Under the pieces are notes generated by a model. The model saw only the letters and a program-made list of their open reading frames with translations, searched no databases and was not told the origin of the DNA. The position numbers and the translations under genes were made by a program. Below are positions 10,111 to 24,547 of a stretch of 64,000 nt of DNA, in pieces (within the stretch, counting starts at the first letter, position 1; each line of letters starts with the position of its first letter). Location: NCBI GenBank assembly GCA_013397795.1, contig VZTJ01003848.1, forward strand, positions 223,338 to 287,337, given 5' to 3'. This DNA is from Orthonyx spaldingii. Taxonomy: Eukaryota; Chordata; Aves; Passeriformes; Orthonychidae.

Positions 10111-12838
10111 GGATTATAAATCTCAATAAAGTGATTGAGTCAATGTATTAGAAGGAAGAAGTCCTTTCAAGTCCATGATCTGCAAGACCAGACTGTGGTT
10201 TCCAGCATCACATCTGGACAGGTGTGCTGTGAGAACAGGACTTGAGGCTGTGCAAGATCTTTGTGTGAAGTCAGGAGCAGCCTGGTGGGGCTTCTCCCTG
10301 CCTGTTCTCATGGATGGGATTTCCCCCCTCGAGCTGCAGAGATGGAGCTGGGACTGTTTGGAGAAGGGCTGAGATGCAGAGTGATACAGCTCGACAGGAA
10401 CCTACAGAGCTGACGTAATAAGTGCAAGAGGAAGCAGCTTCCTGAACACTCAGTTTATGGCTAAAAAAGCTTTTTTAACAGGTTTTCAGGTTGCTTGGGA
10501 ATATTTCCTGTTGTTCCAAAACCCCCAGGCAATCAAAGCCCAGCTGTCTGCAAACCGTATTTTGCAGCATAAACTGTCGATTTTGAGAGAGACAAATGCA
10601 CAAATCCTAAGTGTACATCTATAGTCAAATTCTGCTTTTAACCTGTCTTTCCCAAAAATCACAGCATCATGCCCTATTTGGTGCTGACTGATCGAAATGA
10701 GAGCATTTGATCCTGCCAAAAATACCACTGTGAGCCATGGAAGTGCGGAGCACAAAGGACAAGATGGGCAGCCTCAAGCAGTTTCAGATGAGAATCTTCT
10801 TGCTCAGATGACTCTGACCTGCGCACAGGTAATGCAAGAAAATGTGGATTACATAAAAATATAGCTCTGAAAAAGAAAGACCTACTTCAGGGAAGAACAA
10901 GCTATTCCACTTAGATGCCAGAGCAGCCATCCAGGGAGAGCTTAAAGCAGTAGTTTCCTTATGTGTAAATTACAGTGGCTCACTTGTGCACCCTAAAAGC
11001 CACATTTAACCCAACTGGTGAACCCTGCCCAGCCCTGATTTACGGCATGTTCTGTTTTACAAAACCTACTTAGTCAACATATGGGAACAAGGTTGGGGGA
11101 GGAGACGTGAACATCTGCTTTCCTTGTCCTGGGCTTGCACTGTTGCTGCATACAGCTTTCTGCTCTGGAAGACTTTCAAGTCTGTAACAGTCACCAACCA
11201 CTTGGATGCAACAGTGTGCTCTGATGTTGCTGCTGTCTGCCTTCCTGCTGTGACTAACCAGGATTTTTCTGGTTTTGACAGAGTGCTGACGTGCCTGGCA
11301 CTTTGCTTGCAGTCTTTGCTGGCAGGGCCAGGGGCCAGGGTCTCCACACCCCACGCCCATCAGCCGCCTCGTGCTCATGGTCATCGATGCTACCAGTCAA
11401 ACAGCTGCTTCTTATGAAAGATTTCCAATAAGGGGACTAGATAAATGACTCTGTTTGTCTCAATCTATACCACTGCTGTCACTTTCTATGTACATTCCCA
11501 GGATGAGAGCATTATTTTTAAGAAAGACCAGCATTTCCATTTTGGAGGCAGCAGAGAGGGAGAGGAGACAGCCAGATGTGGCATTTGGCTTTGGAATGCG
11601 CCAGGGCTCGGGTCCAGCAGACAGAGCAGAGGTATGGCTCTGGTATGGTTATGCTGTGCAGACTGGCTGGCTTCTGACAAAAATAAGATGTCTCCTCAAG
11701 AAATTGGCACAACTCTTATGAAATACTGTCCCTCAAGCCTCTACTGCCCTGGGATAAAAGGGCTTGAAAAACTCTTTCTAGTCCTTGCGGTTACTTCTAT
11801 GAGCTCCCATTCCCATAATTTGTTTGAAACGTGGCAGGAACTTGACCCTTCCCTTGACAAAAATCTCACCCCAGCACATGTGAGTGGAGAAATTTCTGCT
11901 TGTCTTAAAGGCCTGACTGCTCCTGGTCAGAATAATGTGTGATCAACAACTGCACAGAAGCAATCCCTGTGCCTGCATTTCAGGCAGAGATCTTTCCTTA
12001 GCCTCTCTGCACACACCACAACTCTCCCACAAATTTTCTTGCTCCCTGCTGAACTTCCAGCAGCACATAAAGCCGCGGAGCGGGGACTGAGGGGGCTATT
12101 CTGCTTGGCTTTATTACTATAAAGATCAATTATGAAATCAGTGGTTCCCAAGGCACAAGGGTAAGCACTCTGTGATGCATAAAATCACCATAAAGATGGC
12201 CATGAGAGTTGGGTTTGAAGATGCCAAGAACACAGCTGGCTTAAGGGAAAGAAAATGGAGCAGGTTCTATTGTTCCCACAGGGCCAGATCCTGCCACTCA
12301 CATGGTCTGGTCCTTTGAAATCACTGCAGCATTAAAGATTCAGTGGCGTATCTGGCTGGCTGCTAGGTGGTGAAGCAAGTCAGGGCCCAGAAATAACCTT
12401 GAGCAGGGGAGGAAATGCAGCCCGTGGCCAGAGGATCTCTTAGGAGCCGTTTGCAGGCTGCACCACCAGGATGCTCAAAGAGACACCCAGCAAGAAGCAG
12501 CAACCTGTGAACTGGAACAGATTAGTCAGATGCCACTTGTTCCACGCAAACAAATCCCTTTCCAGTTCCATGTCCTTCAGACAGCAGACCTGCTCCCAAA
12601 GAAGTGACCTGGGCCTCTGAGCCCCACAGGAAAACAGGAAAATCATGAACTGGAAAACGGGTCTGAGAGCAGCTGTGTGTGCCTGCCAAAGCAGCCTCTG
12701 CTCGCAGTCGGGTAAGCACAGGCCTGTCTGCAGCTCAAAACTATCAAAAGTCACCACTAATGAGCATCTCCAAAATCACTGCTATTTTTTTGCCTCGTTT
12801 ACATTTCTCCCTCTCTTTATTTTCAGTATTTCTGGGTC
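10111..12838. other. Non-coding stretch without recognisable genes
   Basis: The largest frame here is 165 codons (11445-11942, plus). It overlaps other frames of similar quality, contains no motif I recognise and looks like chance. No repeats of note were seen. Confidence 0.5.
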
Positions 12839-12865
12839 ACAAAATGACAAAAAGTGTCATTTTGT
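12839..12865. repeat. Perfect hairpin, 11-bp arms and 5-nt loop
   Basis: ACAAAATGACA (12839-12849), loop AAAAG (12850-12854), then TGTCATTTTGT (12855-12865), the exact reverse complement. It contains TGACA/TGTCA half-sites of the TALE-homeodomain type, but the pairing may be coincidental. Confidence 0.8.
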
Positions 12866-15800
12866 TGCAATGCATGTTTTCTCTTAGTGCCGCAGCTGAA
12901 AAGTTGCCCCAGACACTCCCTTGTCCGTGGCTTTGTCATTTTTCTGGCAAGTTATTTCCCTCATTGTAAGGTGCACTCCTGCACTTTTCAAACCACTGAG
13001 CTGAGGAAGCACTTGGTCACTACTTTTGCAGTAAGCAGCAACTATGATTCCAGCTGTAGAGAAATTAATATCTTCCCCATCCCCCTCCCAACTCCAAAAG
13101 GAAGTGTTTTTCAAAGTGCAAAGCACAGATCACGACACTACTCCAGGTGCTGTCATTTTTGTGTCATTCACATTTTTGTCACACCACCAGTGAGGAAAGC
13201 AAGGCAGTTTGATTCACGAGCCCTTGCCAGGTCTCACAGCTTTGTCCTCCTGCCTTCCTGCATTAAACTGCTCTCCCTCTTGGTGCATCCTCCTTCTCTC
13301 TGCCCAGTGTGGGCTCATACCCTTCTTTCATATTATTTATATGCCACCAGTTTCTCATGCCCCTGTTTGTTGGCTTTTGGGGCCCATCAGACCTCTAGGA
13401 GAGATCAAGTTGTGCCATGGAGATGGTGACAGCCCAAGATCTCAACCCCCTTCCTCAACCTTCCCTTCCCTGCCCTGCTCCTACATTATCCCTTCCTCCA
13501 TCCACATGTTCAGGCTGGTTTTATCCATTAGTTTCCCCATTAACACCCAGTTTTGTTGCATTTTCCTGAGCAACCTGGCAGATCCAGTGGGCTTTGGCAT
13601 TGCTGGTGTCAACCAGTTCTGTTTAGCAACTATCACGGGATAATCAGAAGACACAGCTTTGCTTGGACTCACTCTCTGCTTGTGCATCCTCTGAGCCCAC
13701 AGGCCACTCTCAACCAAGCCTGAGAGATGGCAGGACCTCCCAAAGTAGCTGCATCATTAGCCACATCAAAGGGAGATACTCAGCTGAGGAGAAGGCTGCA
13801 AAGCAAGCTCAGCCCTTGTTGGACACAAGAGAGAGATTTCATTAACCCTCGAACCAGCATCAAGAAATAAATATCGATAAGCCTCAAGGCAGGAGGGGGA
13901 TTTAGGTGCATTATTTCAGATCACTAAGTAATTACTTGCTTTCAAAAAGTCATTTGAAGTCAGAGTCACCTGTGTATTCAGAACAATTGCACCTGTGATT
14001 GCAAGACCCAGCGCGTTTGTCCCAGCCCAGTCTGGCACCGCTCCCTCACATGGCCCCCACATTCATGAGCTCTTTAGGACTGGGGTCTGTCCCACAGGGC
14101 TCAACCCTGCAGCCCCTCCACAGCCTGTAGTTCTCACTGATCTCCACCTGCACCTGAGGGACAAGGGTGTCCTTCATCTCTGAAGGTATCCAGGCTTATC
14201 TGAAGCCTGTTTTGCCCAGTGGGATGGCATTTGGTTTTCCAGTCTTCTGTGCAGAGGAAATCTGCTCTTCAAAAACATTTCTGGGGAGGGTGACAAAGAG
14301 ATATCTATGTTCTGTTGGCATTTTGAGTTTATTCTCATTTAACATTGCTAGGGCTCCCAAAGCCATTGTAGATGAGACCCTACTAAGTCTCATAACTTTT
14401 CTTTACCATTTGCACCACATTTTCTGGAGTCACTGGGACAAGCGGAAGGAAGTGGGAAGGAGGGTTACAGATGGTCACTCCAGAGACCCTCACTTCTTGT
14501 TCTCTCACCTCCAGTGACTTCACCACCCCAGGCCTGGCTCTGCCTTTGAGACAGTGTTGCATATTTTAACTCAGGCATTGCTAAAGTGGTAAAAGGGAGG
14601 ATCTGGATCTGAACATCCAAACTGCACACATACAGAATTATTGCAGACTGGTTTTGGCAAATCAGTTACTATCCAGCCTGGTTGCCTTCACACCCTGGAT
14701 GCTAAGTCTGAACACCAATATGAACATCAGCCCTTCTCAAAATATTCTCAAATAATTGGCGAAAAAGCATGAAAGGAAAAAAAAAAAAAAGCAAGCAAAG
14801 CACTGATCCAATCTGCTCTACCTGGTGTGAGTGACAGAGAAAACTTGGTAGCCTCAGGGTATTATCAGATACAGAACAAAACGTGAAGATGTATCCTGAG
14901 GAACATCTGCCAGTCTCAAAAGTGTGTGCATGTCTTATCAGGTGGTTTTCTCTTACCTCCTGGTACTCCCAATGAGATCTCATGTTTCCATGGATACTTC
15001 TACTTCAGGTTTCTGTGATATCTTTCCTTCTGGGCTTCTTGTTGTCAGCACAGCTGGTAAGGAGATATCACAGTAGCATTCTGGAGAAGCAGTGTGGATC
15101 TGCAAGGTGGCTCTGGAGGAACACATTTGTCTGGACCATCGTCTGTACTTTTACACCAGTGGGGTCCCACCACCACCTTTAGTAACTCAATGGCCACCCC
15201 TTGTGACTTTCCTTGGAAACAAAGAGACCCAAAGACTAATCCAGATTGACAATGTGGTCTTTCTCAGCCTGCCTAGGTCCTAACATCATCCTTCATGTTA
15301 CCATGGTATCATCTGCTGAAGTACCACAGTATTTTAGCCTCTTCAGGGAAACACATGAGGCAAGTGGGTTTGTATTCACCTTCTCCTAGAGAGTTTTCTT
15401 GTGAAAACAGAAAGGAAATGATTGTTTGAAGAAGAAAGCTTTAAAAAAAAAAACACCACTGCACTTGAAGGAGTAATGAACTGGAATTTTTGTGACAGCA
15501 CTAGTCAAAGGACAGCCCATAGAAACGCAGAAACCCACGCAATCAAGAGAGATGTGGAATGAAACCAAACAAGAGGAAAAGGCAAAATGTTGTGATAAAT
15601 GCACCAACTGTATTTAAGAAAAATTAGAAGCAATATTTTGCTTGTCTTTTTAAGTGACTTCATGACAGAAATATAGCAGAGGCAGACTTGCAATTGAAAA
15701 CCTTTCATCTTGCCATAGAAATTATTATCAAAGTCTTAGATCCTCCTAACACAGCTTCTACCAAACATAATCCTGAACTAGTCAGTTTGAAAATTCATTT

Positions 15801-18325
15801 TTCCAAGTCCGACAGAACCTCTACGGTAAGAGCTACCAAGCTGAAAGTGATTGTCTTTTACGTGGCCACAGATTTGATTCATCTTTCAGAGAAAAACAAA
15901 ATCTCTGTGAATTACAAGGAAAAACTACCAAGAACACTGAAATCACTGAAAGCAAGTCTTGGCCATAAATCCAGTTTTAGGACACCCGGTATCAAATAAA
16001 GACCACTGCAACTTCATAATACAAAACTCTTATGTGATAAAAACTCGCTCTGTCATCTCAAATTTTTTCAAAACCTGTGGTCAGCTTGACTTCACCCTGG
16101 CAGGTTTCAGGTTGGAAAAAATTATCACTGGCTTCCACTGCTTAATTTGATGACAGACCTCTGTCATTCCAAAGTCAAGCTGAAACCCAGCATGAAAACA
16201 CAGAGTCAGCCTGAACTTCACAGTCAGTGCTCAGCTAATTCCTTGGAAAAATGGTTCTCAGGCTTGTTTTCCTATACTTGGTCTCAGTGGAAGTGAGCAC
16301 TGCTGGGCTATGTGTTAACACACAGTGCCCAGAGCAGGACTGCGGTCGCTGTGCTCTCCTGCCTCTCTCTATCTGTGGTTTGAAGAAGGTGAAATTGCTT
16401 TTTTTTCCAGTGAATGCTTTAGAAAGATAAACTGAACCAATGCCAAAATAACAGGAAATAGTTGTTCCCACAACATTAGCTCACTTTGCCTGGGGTCTAT
16501 CTTGCAGCAATGTGTGAGGTTGCTACAGTCCCTCACCAACTTGAATTCCCCACCCAGAAAATTCAGGTATGAAACCCAGGGTGGTATCAGCTGGCAATGA
16601 GCCACCTCCCTGCCACTGCATGGAGTGAAATCCCCTCCCTGGCATCCAACTCGCTGTGCCCCAGCAGTGCGTGATGGGAGCAATGCAGCCAGCAGATCTC
16701 TCTGCCCAAATAAGCTTTTTAACTGTTCTCGTCTGCAATTTTCCTCCTTCTTGCTTCCCTGTGGTAACATAGCCTATTTTGTGAAACAAGATAATCTGAG
16801 ACTCCACTGGCAATTACCCACCTCTCTGCTGCAGCCCATGGCTTTATTTATGACCAATGTCTGCCCACAGCATCCAGCAAAACCCACACCAGTGGGTAAG
16901 GAAATAAGAGTCACTCACTGCCTTTAAAAATATTTTTCTTTTCCAGCCTTCTATATTCAGGGTCTTAATGTTGGAAGTATTTGATTTTTGTCTTGTTTTG
17001 CTTGTCAGGTAGCAGGACTATTACTGAGATAAAGTCCATGTCCATGTGTGGGGCCACCTTGCATTTCAGCCCCACCTGCAAGCATTTCACAGGTAAATAA
17101 AGAGAATCATCCATTTAAAAATCACAATGAGTATTTAATAGAGTTAGGAACTGTCTTTGAAGGGCTTCCCAATACCCAAAGAGACCATCCTAGGAAGATG
17201 TACATACCTGCATTTTTGTTAGCAAATGACACTGAAATGAGCTATTGAGCTCAATGAGTTTTTCACATGATTTAACAGGCGTTGTGAAAAATGCCTGCAT
17301 GTGCACAGCCTCTCTGTATCCACACACAACTAAAGAAACCAGCTACCTTCCACATTTCCCTTGGCTATTCCTTTTTTGCCCATTCTACAGCATTTTATTT
17401 TTTTTATTCTTCAGGCATTGCTGATAGGAAAAGTACCTTTCTGTTCTTAGGTTGAACTCTGTGCTGGTAAATCACAAAATATTTGACAATGGAAAAAGAC
17501 TGTGGTTATCTCAGTGTTGTCAGTGAAGAAAAGGCTATAGAAGGAGGATTTTGGATGAGTATGTCTTATTTGCAGTATATGCCATTGAACAGTTACCCCA
17601 TCTGTAATAAAAGTTACAACTGATAAGAAAAAACTTTAATTTCACTCAAATTTTCAGGAACTCATAAAAATATACTGAACCAAGATGAAGAGTAAAAATA
17701 ATGAAAATGCTTTATGGATCAAAATTCCTGAAAATATTTGGGTTTGATTGAAAGCCTTATTTTTAAACACTTGGAAGATTTTCATGTAATCTTTACCTTA
17801 TTTTCCCTTATTTTTCTTTTACCTATTAGTGCTTACTCAAAAACAATCCATTAATTCATATATTAGTGTATTCATAAATTCCAACAGTATCTCAGAAGTA
17901 GCTGTTACATGTAATGTTGTTTATTTAGATTTATGCTACTTATAGTAGAACCAACAAAGCAAAAAATTAATTTAGAGATTCAGGATCAGCAGAATATATT
18001 GCTGCCATCATTAGCTAAGCAGTTCACCCTTTTGTGTTTCTCAACACCATGAATTTCCCTCAAACAATTCAACACACCTGGACACAGTTAGGAAGAAAAA
18101 TACGAAACACCTCCCAAGTATTGCAATTAGGTTTGTTCTGGCAAGTCCTGCATCTGTATTCTGGTGGCAATTGGCTTCTGGCACGAAACATCGTGCCAAA
18201 AGTAATGTTTTCTTTTTCATAAAACATATGGAGGGCTTTTGCTGGATTCCACTGTGCAGCATGCTCCTGGTAATGCTGTTGTCCAGCCTGGGAGAGGGAC
18301 AGCCCAGCACCAGCAGCAGGTTGCT
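12866..18325. other. Non-coding stretch without recognisable genes
   Basis: A 191-codon frame at 12854-13429 and a 144-codon frame at 13209-13643 (both plus) overlap in different phases. They are rich in Ser, Cys, His and Leu from a pyrimidine-rich strand and have no recognisable domain. A 14-A run lies at 14777-14790. I see no transposon signature in this 5.4-kb stretch. Confidence 0.5.
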
Positions 18326-18370
18326 GAGATGTTATCATTTGAGATGTTGTCATCTGAGATGTTATCTGGG
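18326..18370. repeat. 15-bp tandem repeat, three copies
   Basis: Units beginning GAGATGTT(A/G)TC lie at 18326-18340, 18341-18355 and 18356-18370. The first two differ by two substitutions and the last diverges in its final four bases. This is a small imperfect minisatellite seed. Confidence 0.75.
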
Positions 18371-20037
18371 CTACTGAAAGGAAACACTGGCTTGCAAGTT
18401 GGTGCGATGGCTTTTACTGCAGTCAGAGGCTAACCAGCAGCAAAAGGCTTCCAGCAAGGGAAATCTCTGATCTACACGTGGTGGCCATGAGCACCCTCAA
18501 ACACAGAGGGAGGGGATTTACTGGAAATATGAAACAAGGAAAACACTCAATTTGCAAAATTTTCCAGCCTAAGCCTGTACCTGCAAAGAGCAAACTTGTG
18601 CAACATGCTGAGTGTATCTGTATCTCTATCTACCAACTGTTGTTTTGTGTGACAAGTCTTTGGCCTCAAACACAAAACAGATTCTCTATGCAGAGCACTT
18701 GCAAAGAATTTGATTATATTATTTGAAAAATTCTTGCTTTGTTTCATTTTCTTATTAAGCTAATACTAAAACTTTTCTGAAAATGGTTTTTCAGGCATCA
18801 TCCATGTAGTCATATTACCAAGTTCAGCAAGACGTATTTTGTCACTGAAACTCTTTAGGAACTGAAAGTTGAAAAGCCAACCTTAGAGCACTCATTCTTT
18901 CATAAACTTTCCAAACACCGAGGGTAGTAAATGACAGTGCACCTACTGATCCTTGTAGGGGAAGCATTGTCCAGCCCCCTCTGCGTCCACTCACCCATCT
19001 TCCAGCTGGTGAGTCTGGGCTCAGGCCAGAGGTGAGGCATCACATAACAGTGGAACCAAATATTACAAGTGAAGCTTTGTTCTCCTTTCTCCTATGCCCA
19101 CAAAAGCTCTGTTTTCTGGCTAATATAAAAGAAATGCACTGTTGGGAGAGAGCCTGATGCAGATCAGCAGGGTCCTGGAGTAGCAACCTGAAAGTACAGG
19201 GAAGGGATTTGCAGAGAGATTTGTGCCTTGGACCTGGATGGAGCTAGGAGCAAGGCTGTACCTGCTGAGATCTAACTGGAAACATCTACAGTTCAGAGTG
19301 GCAGAAGGCCCTGAAGAAGAAATTAGGGCTCTGTCTGGAGAAGAAACCGGCTAATTAAAGCTGCAGATTAAAACATCTCTTTCATGTTTCAGTTGGACCA
19401 ACCATGCCCCGTGACATGTTGTGAGCCAAGGAGGGGCTTCAAGACAGATTAAGAGGTTTGGGGGCCTGCAGGGAGTTTAGGGCCAACATTGCCATGGATA
19501 AGCTACATGTGGCTGTAGGAGAATGGCAGAAGCACCTGCAGAAAAGCCCTGTAAGCTTGGCTGGAGAGAGAGACAAGTTTGCTTTCCACCAAAGCATTTC
19601 CTACAGCCCTTGAGGTGAACTGAGGCAGGAGCTGAGGAGGGCTGAAGAGATGCCAAACCACAGCGTGACCTTCCTGTGTGCATGAAAGGCCCAGAGGCTG
19701 ACTTAAGATAAGGAATTAAAGCAAGAGGGACTTTATCAGTCTTTACAATTAATTTCAGTGACCCCCCAACACCCCTAAAGCAGTGGCCTGTGTATGGCTT
19801 TTTTGCACATGGAGTTTGCAGTCTCTGCAAAGAGCTTTGAGCTCTGCAGAAATAGGGAGCTGTATTATTTCTGGGCAAACCTGACCCCTTCAGACCCCCA
19901 AAACTGTCACCCATGGGGCACATGCCTCACCATCTTTGGGCACATGAGACATCTGAAGCAATTTCCAGGAGCTAGATACCTGTGCAAAGTGACCCCAGGT
20001 CGTAACATGTGTCCCCAGTCTCCCTCCTGGAAACAGC

Positions 20038-20065
20038 AGAACTACCTTAGTTAGAACTACCTTAG
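20038..20065. repeat. 15-bp tandem duplication, second copy partial
   Basis: AGAACTACCTTAGTT (20038-20052) is followed directly by AGAACTACCTTAG (20053-20065). The 13 shared bases are identical, which suggests a simple slippage duplication. Confidence 0.8.
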
Positions 20066-21573
20066 AAAATGTTGATTTTGAAAGACTCTCAGCAAAAATG
20101 ACTGTATTTTTAAAACAGAGACATATAGTGGAAATGTTTGGTAACCTGAGCTCCAGCATGGTCAGTGATAGTCGCATTGTAAGGATGAGAAAAGACAGCA
20201 AATCTGTTTCATCCCTGAGTCCTGTGAGTTCTGCAACTCCTGCTCACAAACCACACCCAAACTGTTCTTGGGCAAATTTGTGTATTAAAATGACATTTTG
20301 GTTGTCATCGAGGACCGGGACACCAGAATATTAATGAATCTGTCCTCAGAAAGAGATTGCTGAGATGTGAATGTTTGGCTTTTGGTTTTGTTTGGGTTTT
20401 TTTTTTTTTAATGCCCAAGCTTTTTCTTTAACTCTTGGATTGGAAAAATAAGCCAGTAATATTCACTTTAAAAAAAAGAATTTAAAAATTGGCAGAAATA
20501 CAGGACAGTTTGAGAATCTTAAAGTGGTACTTAGCCTCAGCTCTGTTCCAGACCCACTAATCTCATCACTGATTGAGGCATTCTTAATGGGCCCTTTAAA
20601 AAATAAATAAATGAAAGTTGGTAGTTCAATCAATGTACTGTCTTTAATTCAATATTCATCCCAATTGATTTTCACTTCCAAGTTTCATTTTAGTATGAAG
20701 TGGGGCATTGTGTTAAGGAAGTTGTGGGGGAGCTTGTAGGTTTTGGCAGCTGGAATAAGGGGAAACTGTGGTTTTTAGATTAGAGGAAGGTGTGGGAACC
20801 AGTTCTTTAGCGAGCTGTTGGAGCAGCAGGGCTTGTGCACACTGTTTGTGTGCATGTTTGTTGTCAGCCTCCACGAGCTGCCACGGGGCAGAGGTGAGCA
20901 GGATGCAGAGGCACCAGTGGCTCCCACTCCAGTCCTGTCCTTGCTCTGCCACCGGCTCCCTCCACAGCAGCAACTGCATGGAGCCACGCCAACATCCTTG
21001 AGCTGCTCCCCAAGTCTCCCCTGTCCCCCTGACGAAGGCACCATCCAATCCCCATGCCCACCTTAGCTGCCTGGGGAGAAGAAATTCCCTTTCCCAGCTG
21101 GGGTATCTCCATTTACAAGGCTGCCAAGCTCCTGAGGACTGCAGCTCTCCAGCAAACATATTTCCAGACATTTTCTGCGGCTGCACTATATATTCGGTGG
21201 TTCAGTCTCATGAGATATGCAGGGCTTTCCATGGCAACCACAGAGATAGCTTTCTTCTTAAAGAAACAGTGAGTTTCTAACAGAAAATGAGAACTTTACT
21301 GGGATAAGATCAACCCATTTAAGGACATCAGGAAGCCCATCAAAACACATGCTGCTCCCAGGAATGCATCTCTGTCCCCATGGGGAGCAGGAGTATGAAA
21401 ACAGTCACATTCCTGGATGCACTATGGAACAAGGCAAAAAGAGCAGGAGGAGCAAAGCAAAAACCTGTCCAGTTTGTGCCTTGCCTGTCTGTGCCCCTCC
21501 TTGCTTCACCCAGCTGAGCCTCACCAATACCCTGGGATCAGGTTTTCAAGTTCACTCACACTTATCTCCAAAG

Positions 21574-21592
21574 AAAAAAAAAAAAAAAAAAA
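21574..21592 (+). repeat. Poly(A) run, 19 A
   Basis: A pure A tract is followed by GATTT and a second run of A. There is no identifiable retroposed body upstream. It is likely to vary in length. Confidence 0.8.
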
Positions 21593-24547
21593 GATTTAAA
21601 AAAAAGTGGTTTCCCTGTGCTTCACTACATCTGCCCAAACACCTATACAGACTGGCATCTTGACCATGTTCCCACTTAGTCTCCATCTTCTTTCTCCCTC
21701 CATAGTCAATCATCATTTCTCAGTATCTCTTTCAGTATCTCAATCTTTTTATGCAGCTCTATGACCTCCCATCAGCCACATCAAGAGCTGTCAGTTAAGT
21801 GGTTGGGCCATTCATAATGGTCCGTGCAGCACTTTGTGCTTTACAACGCCATATTTTTTACTGGGAAATCCTTTGGGAAGGCATCTTTCCACTTCAGGAC
21901 TAGTGATAAAAGAAGGAAGGAAGCAACCACTTCTGAAATATTCTGCTAGCAGGTATATGTTATAAAAATCATTAAAGCTGTAATAAAGGATGTTGATAAA
22001 TTAGAGGCAAATTTGGAAAATTACGGCCACATCAAGGGATCCAAAAGAACTAACTTAGGATCACTAGAATCTCTAAATATCCTCCCCAAGTAAGGGTGCT
22101 AAAAAGGCTTCACTAATTCCACAAAGCTGTAATGGGTACACAAAGAAGGAAAATATATGTTCAGAGGGGACCCTGAAAAAACCAGCTAAACTGCAGAGGG
22201 TATTAAGAATCAAAACCCGAGGAGAAACCTTACACTTGGACATGGTTCTCCATACCTGGCCATAAGGCACAAAAAGCTGGAGCATCTAAACCAAGGGCTG
22301 CCACGGCTGCCCTCCCTTGGCACAATCACCCATGTCCCATGAATACTGAGCATGACCTAAACCAGTTGATTTTATCCCTGAGAATTAAACCTCAGACTCT
22401 TATCAAGATGAGAAGCCAACATTTCCAAAGGGGGACAAACAATTACCATCCCTGCATGTTTTGCCCTTAAAACATAGGTGTGATCATTTGGAGAAATTTA
22501 TATAGAAACAGTAAAAATCATCAGTTTCATGCCAGTGAGAGGATGCAGGCCCAGGATGCCGTGACATGGTGCCCCAACTGCTACAGCACAGTTTGGAAAG
22601 CAAGTTACATGATTTGCTTGGAGTCACATGGAAACAGACAGGACTGGCAGCAGAGCTCTGACATGCAGAGTTCCAAACCTGAGCCGTAACCACAAAACTC
22701 TCTTTCCTTCCTCCCACGGCTGTGCTTGTGCAGCTTCACTGGGGGAGGGAAAAAAGCCGTCAGTGCTCACTAACTGGAAAATTAACTCAGTAGCAAAAGC
22801 AGTCCTGCTTCCAAACTTTTAAATGACAAAGACTTAAGGGAGGGAATTGGTAAATCTATAAAACCAGGTAATCTACAGTGTTCTGCTAACTGTAATCTTT
22901 ATAAGTGAACTACTCTCCAGATAGAATATGTATTCATACAAAAACTCTGGAGTAAGAACCACAATAAATGTTTGCAGCTCCCTTGAAGCCCGCCAAGCTT
23001 CTGCAAGCTGGGCAGGCTGAGGACAAACTTTGGAAAACTCTCTTCATTTGAATATTAAGAGGACTAATAAAACAAAGAGGACATGGTAAGTTCTGGAGGC
23101 TTTTCTTTAGTTGCCAAGGGACAATTTGGATGTCAGCATGGTTTTTTATAGCTCTCTCCACTCTAGTCCTTTAGCTGTGCTTACAGAACAAGTCGCAAAG
23201 AGCATCTCCTGCTGCTTTGCAGATTAATTACCCAATGTTTGGGTGAAGTGCTGTGTCAGTGCTGAGCCTTATTGCTTCCAGCAGCACCACTCTGCAGTGA
23301 ATGCAAGTGGCCACTTTGGGATGGCCACAGCTGCTTCTGCATGACCTCAACGTTCCTCAAAGCCATGTCCCACCCTCTGCTTCAGCAAGCTGGATTTCTC
23401 CACAGAGCTGGAGATACTGGCCTGCTCCAGCAAGCATGAACATAAGCAGCAAACACTGCATGGTGATGCAGGATTTCATGCACGCTGACAGACCAAATAC
23501 GAGCCCTAAAGGATATATCCTGCCTGATTCAGTGTTAGCATCCATCAAATCCTGCCTCACTACTCTTGTTGCTCAGCTTAACTGCCTACAGTGCTTTTGT
23601 TCTTTCATCTTCAATTTCCTGTGCAATTGGACCCTACACAATGATCCCCACAGAATTTATGCAGCCACAGTGCCTAGTGACAGTAAAATGTTATGGTAAT
23701 GGCTGTCTTATGATCATGGAAGAATGCACAGATTCTGCCATGGTGGTGGCTCCCTGCAGAGTGCCCGGCCATAGAAAGCAGGACTTTAGGGTCAGAAGTA
23801 CCTGCTTCTCACTCCACCCAGCAGTGGCTAATGAGACCCACAACACAGAGAAATTGGTGTATTTTCCCACAGTCCTCGGGACAATGCTGTCGTGTCTGCA
23901 GAAGTCCATGTGTGTGCTTTTAGAGTAGAAAGTCATAAAAAGTCCTCTTCTTGCCTGTTTTACTCAAAAAACAGCCATCATCATGTCCTACACTCAAGAG
24001 AAGTGATCTGTGGTTAGCTGGCGTGTTCCCCTTACTACAGCTGCCTCAAACCCATTTTTGCAGTGATATCCTCTCAGGATCCTGGGATGCTGCAGTTCCA
24101 CTCCTCCCTTGTCAGGGCATTATTTGAAAGAATAGCCTTGGCAGTATTCCCTCCTACGTTTGTTATGAACCAGCTCGTGCACATTCATCACCATTTCCAG
24201 GACAAGGCGGAGGAAAGTACAGAGCAAACCAGAATCAGGCCTTGTTTTCTCACCACCTTTTTAGCAGAAGTCTTGGAGAAAAGAGGAAGTAGTTGTGAGA
24301 ACTGAGGTTCCCCTTTATGTTAGTGTAGGAATTTCCTATAACATGGTGTGTGCGTTTTCCAAGGAATTTAGTTCTTCACTCAACACTTACGCTGAGACCG
24401 TCCTACGGGGAAGAGAAATGGGAAGGGAACACTCATAGAAGATATATCCATACACAGGACACTTGTATTAATGCAAGGTTATAGCTCATTGATGAAATAC
24501 ACATGGAAAAAATTTCACATCACTATTATACTGCTCACTAAATTCTT

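Larger units (their letters stand above)
18371..24547. other. Non-coding stretch without recognisable genes
   Basis: No gene is supported. The segment includes a 15-bp tandem doublet at 20038-20065 with core AGAACTACCTTAG, and a 19-A run at 21574-21592. The larger frames (19477-19923 minus, 20713-21186 minus, 23301-23699 plus) have no family resemblance and overlap rival frames. Confidence 0.5.

Noticed and set aside
11445..11942. 165-codon plus-strand ORF as a gene
   Set aside because: No recognisable motif, several competing frames on both strands, and no splice-site or composition support.
12854..13429. 191-codon plus-strand ORF as a gene
   Set aside because: Residues reflect a pyrimidine-rich strand. 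It overlaps a 144-codon frame in another phase and shows no family similarity.
19477..19923. 148-codon minus-strand ORF as a gene
   Set aside because: No domain or signal recognised, and competing frames overlap it.
20713..21186. 157-codon minus-strand ORF as a gene
   Set aside because: Four other frames of 77-89 codons overlap it on both strands. This is a local GC effect rather than coding constraint.
21349..21592. Processed pseudogene ending in A19
   Set aside because: The upstream frame has no resemblance to a known protein, and the A-run alone is not enough.
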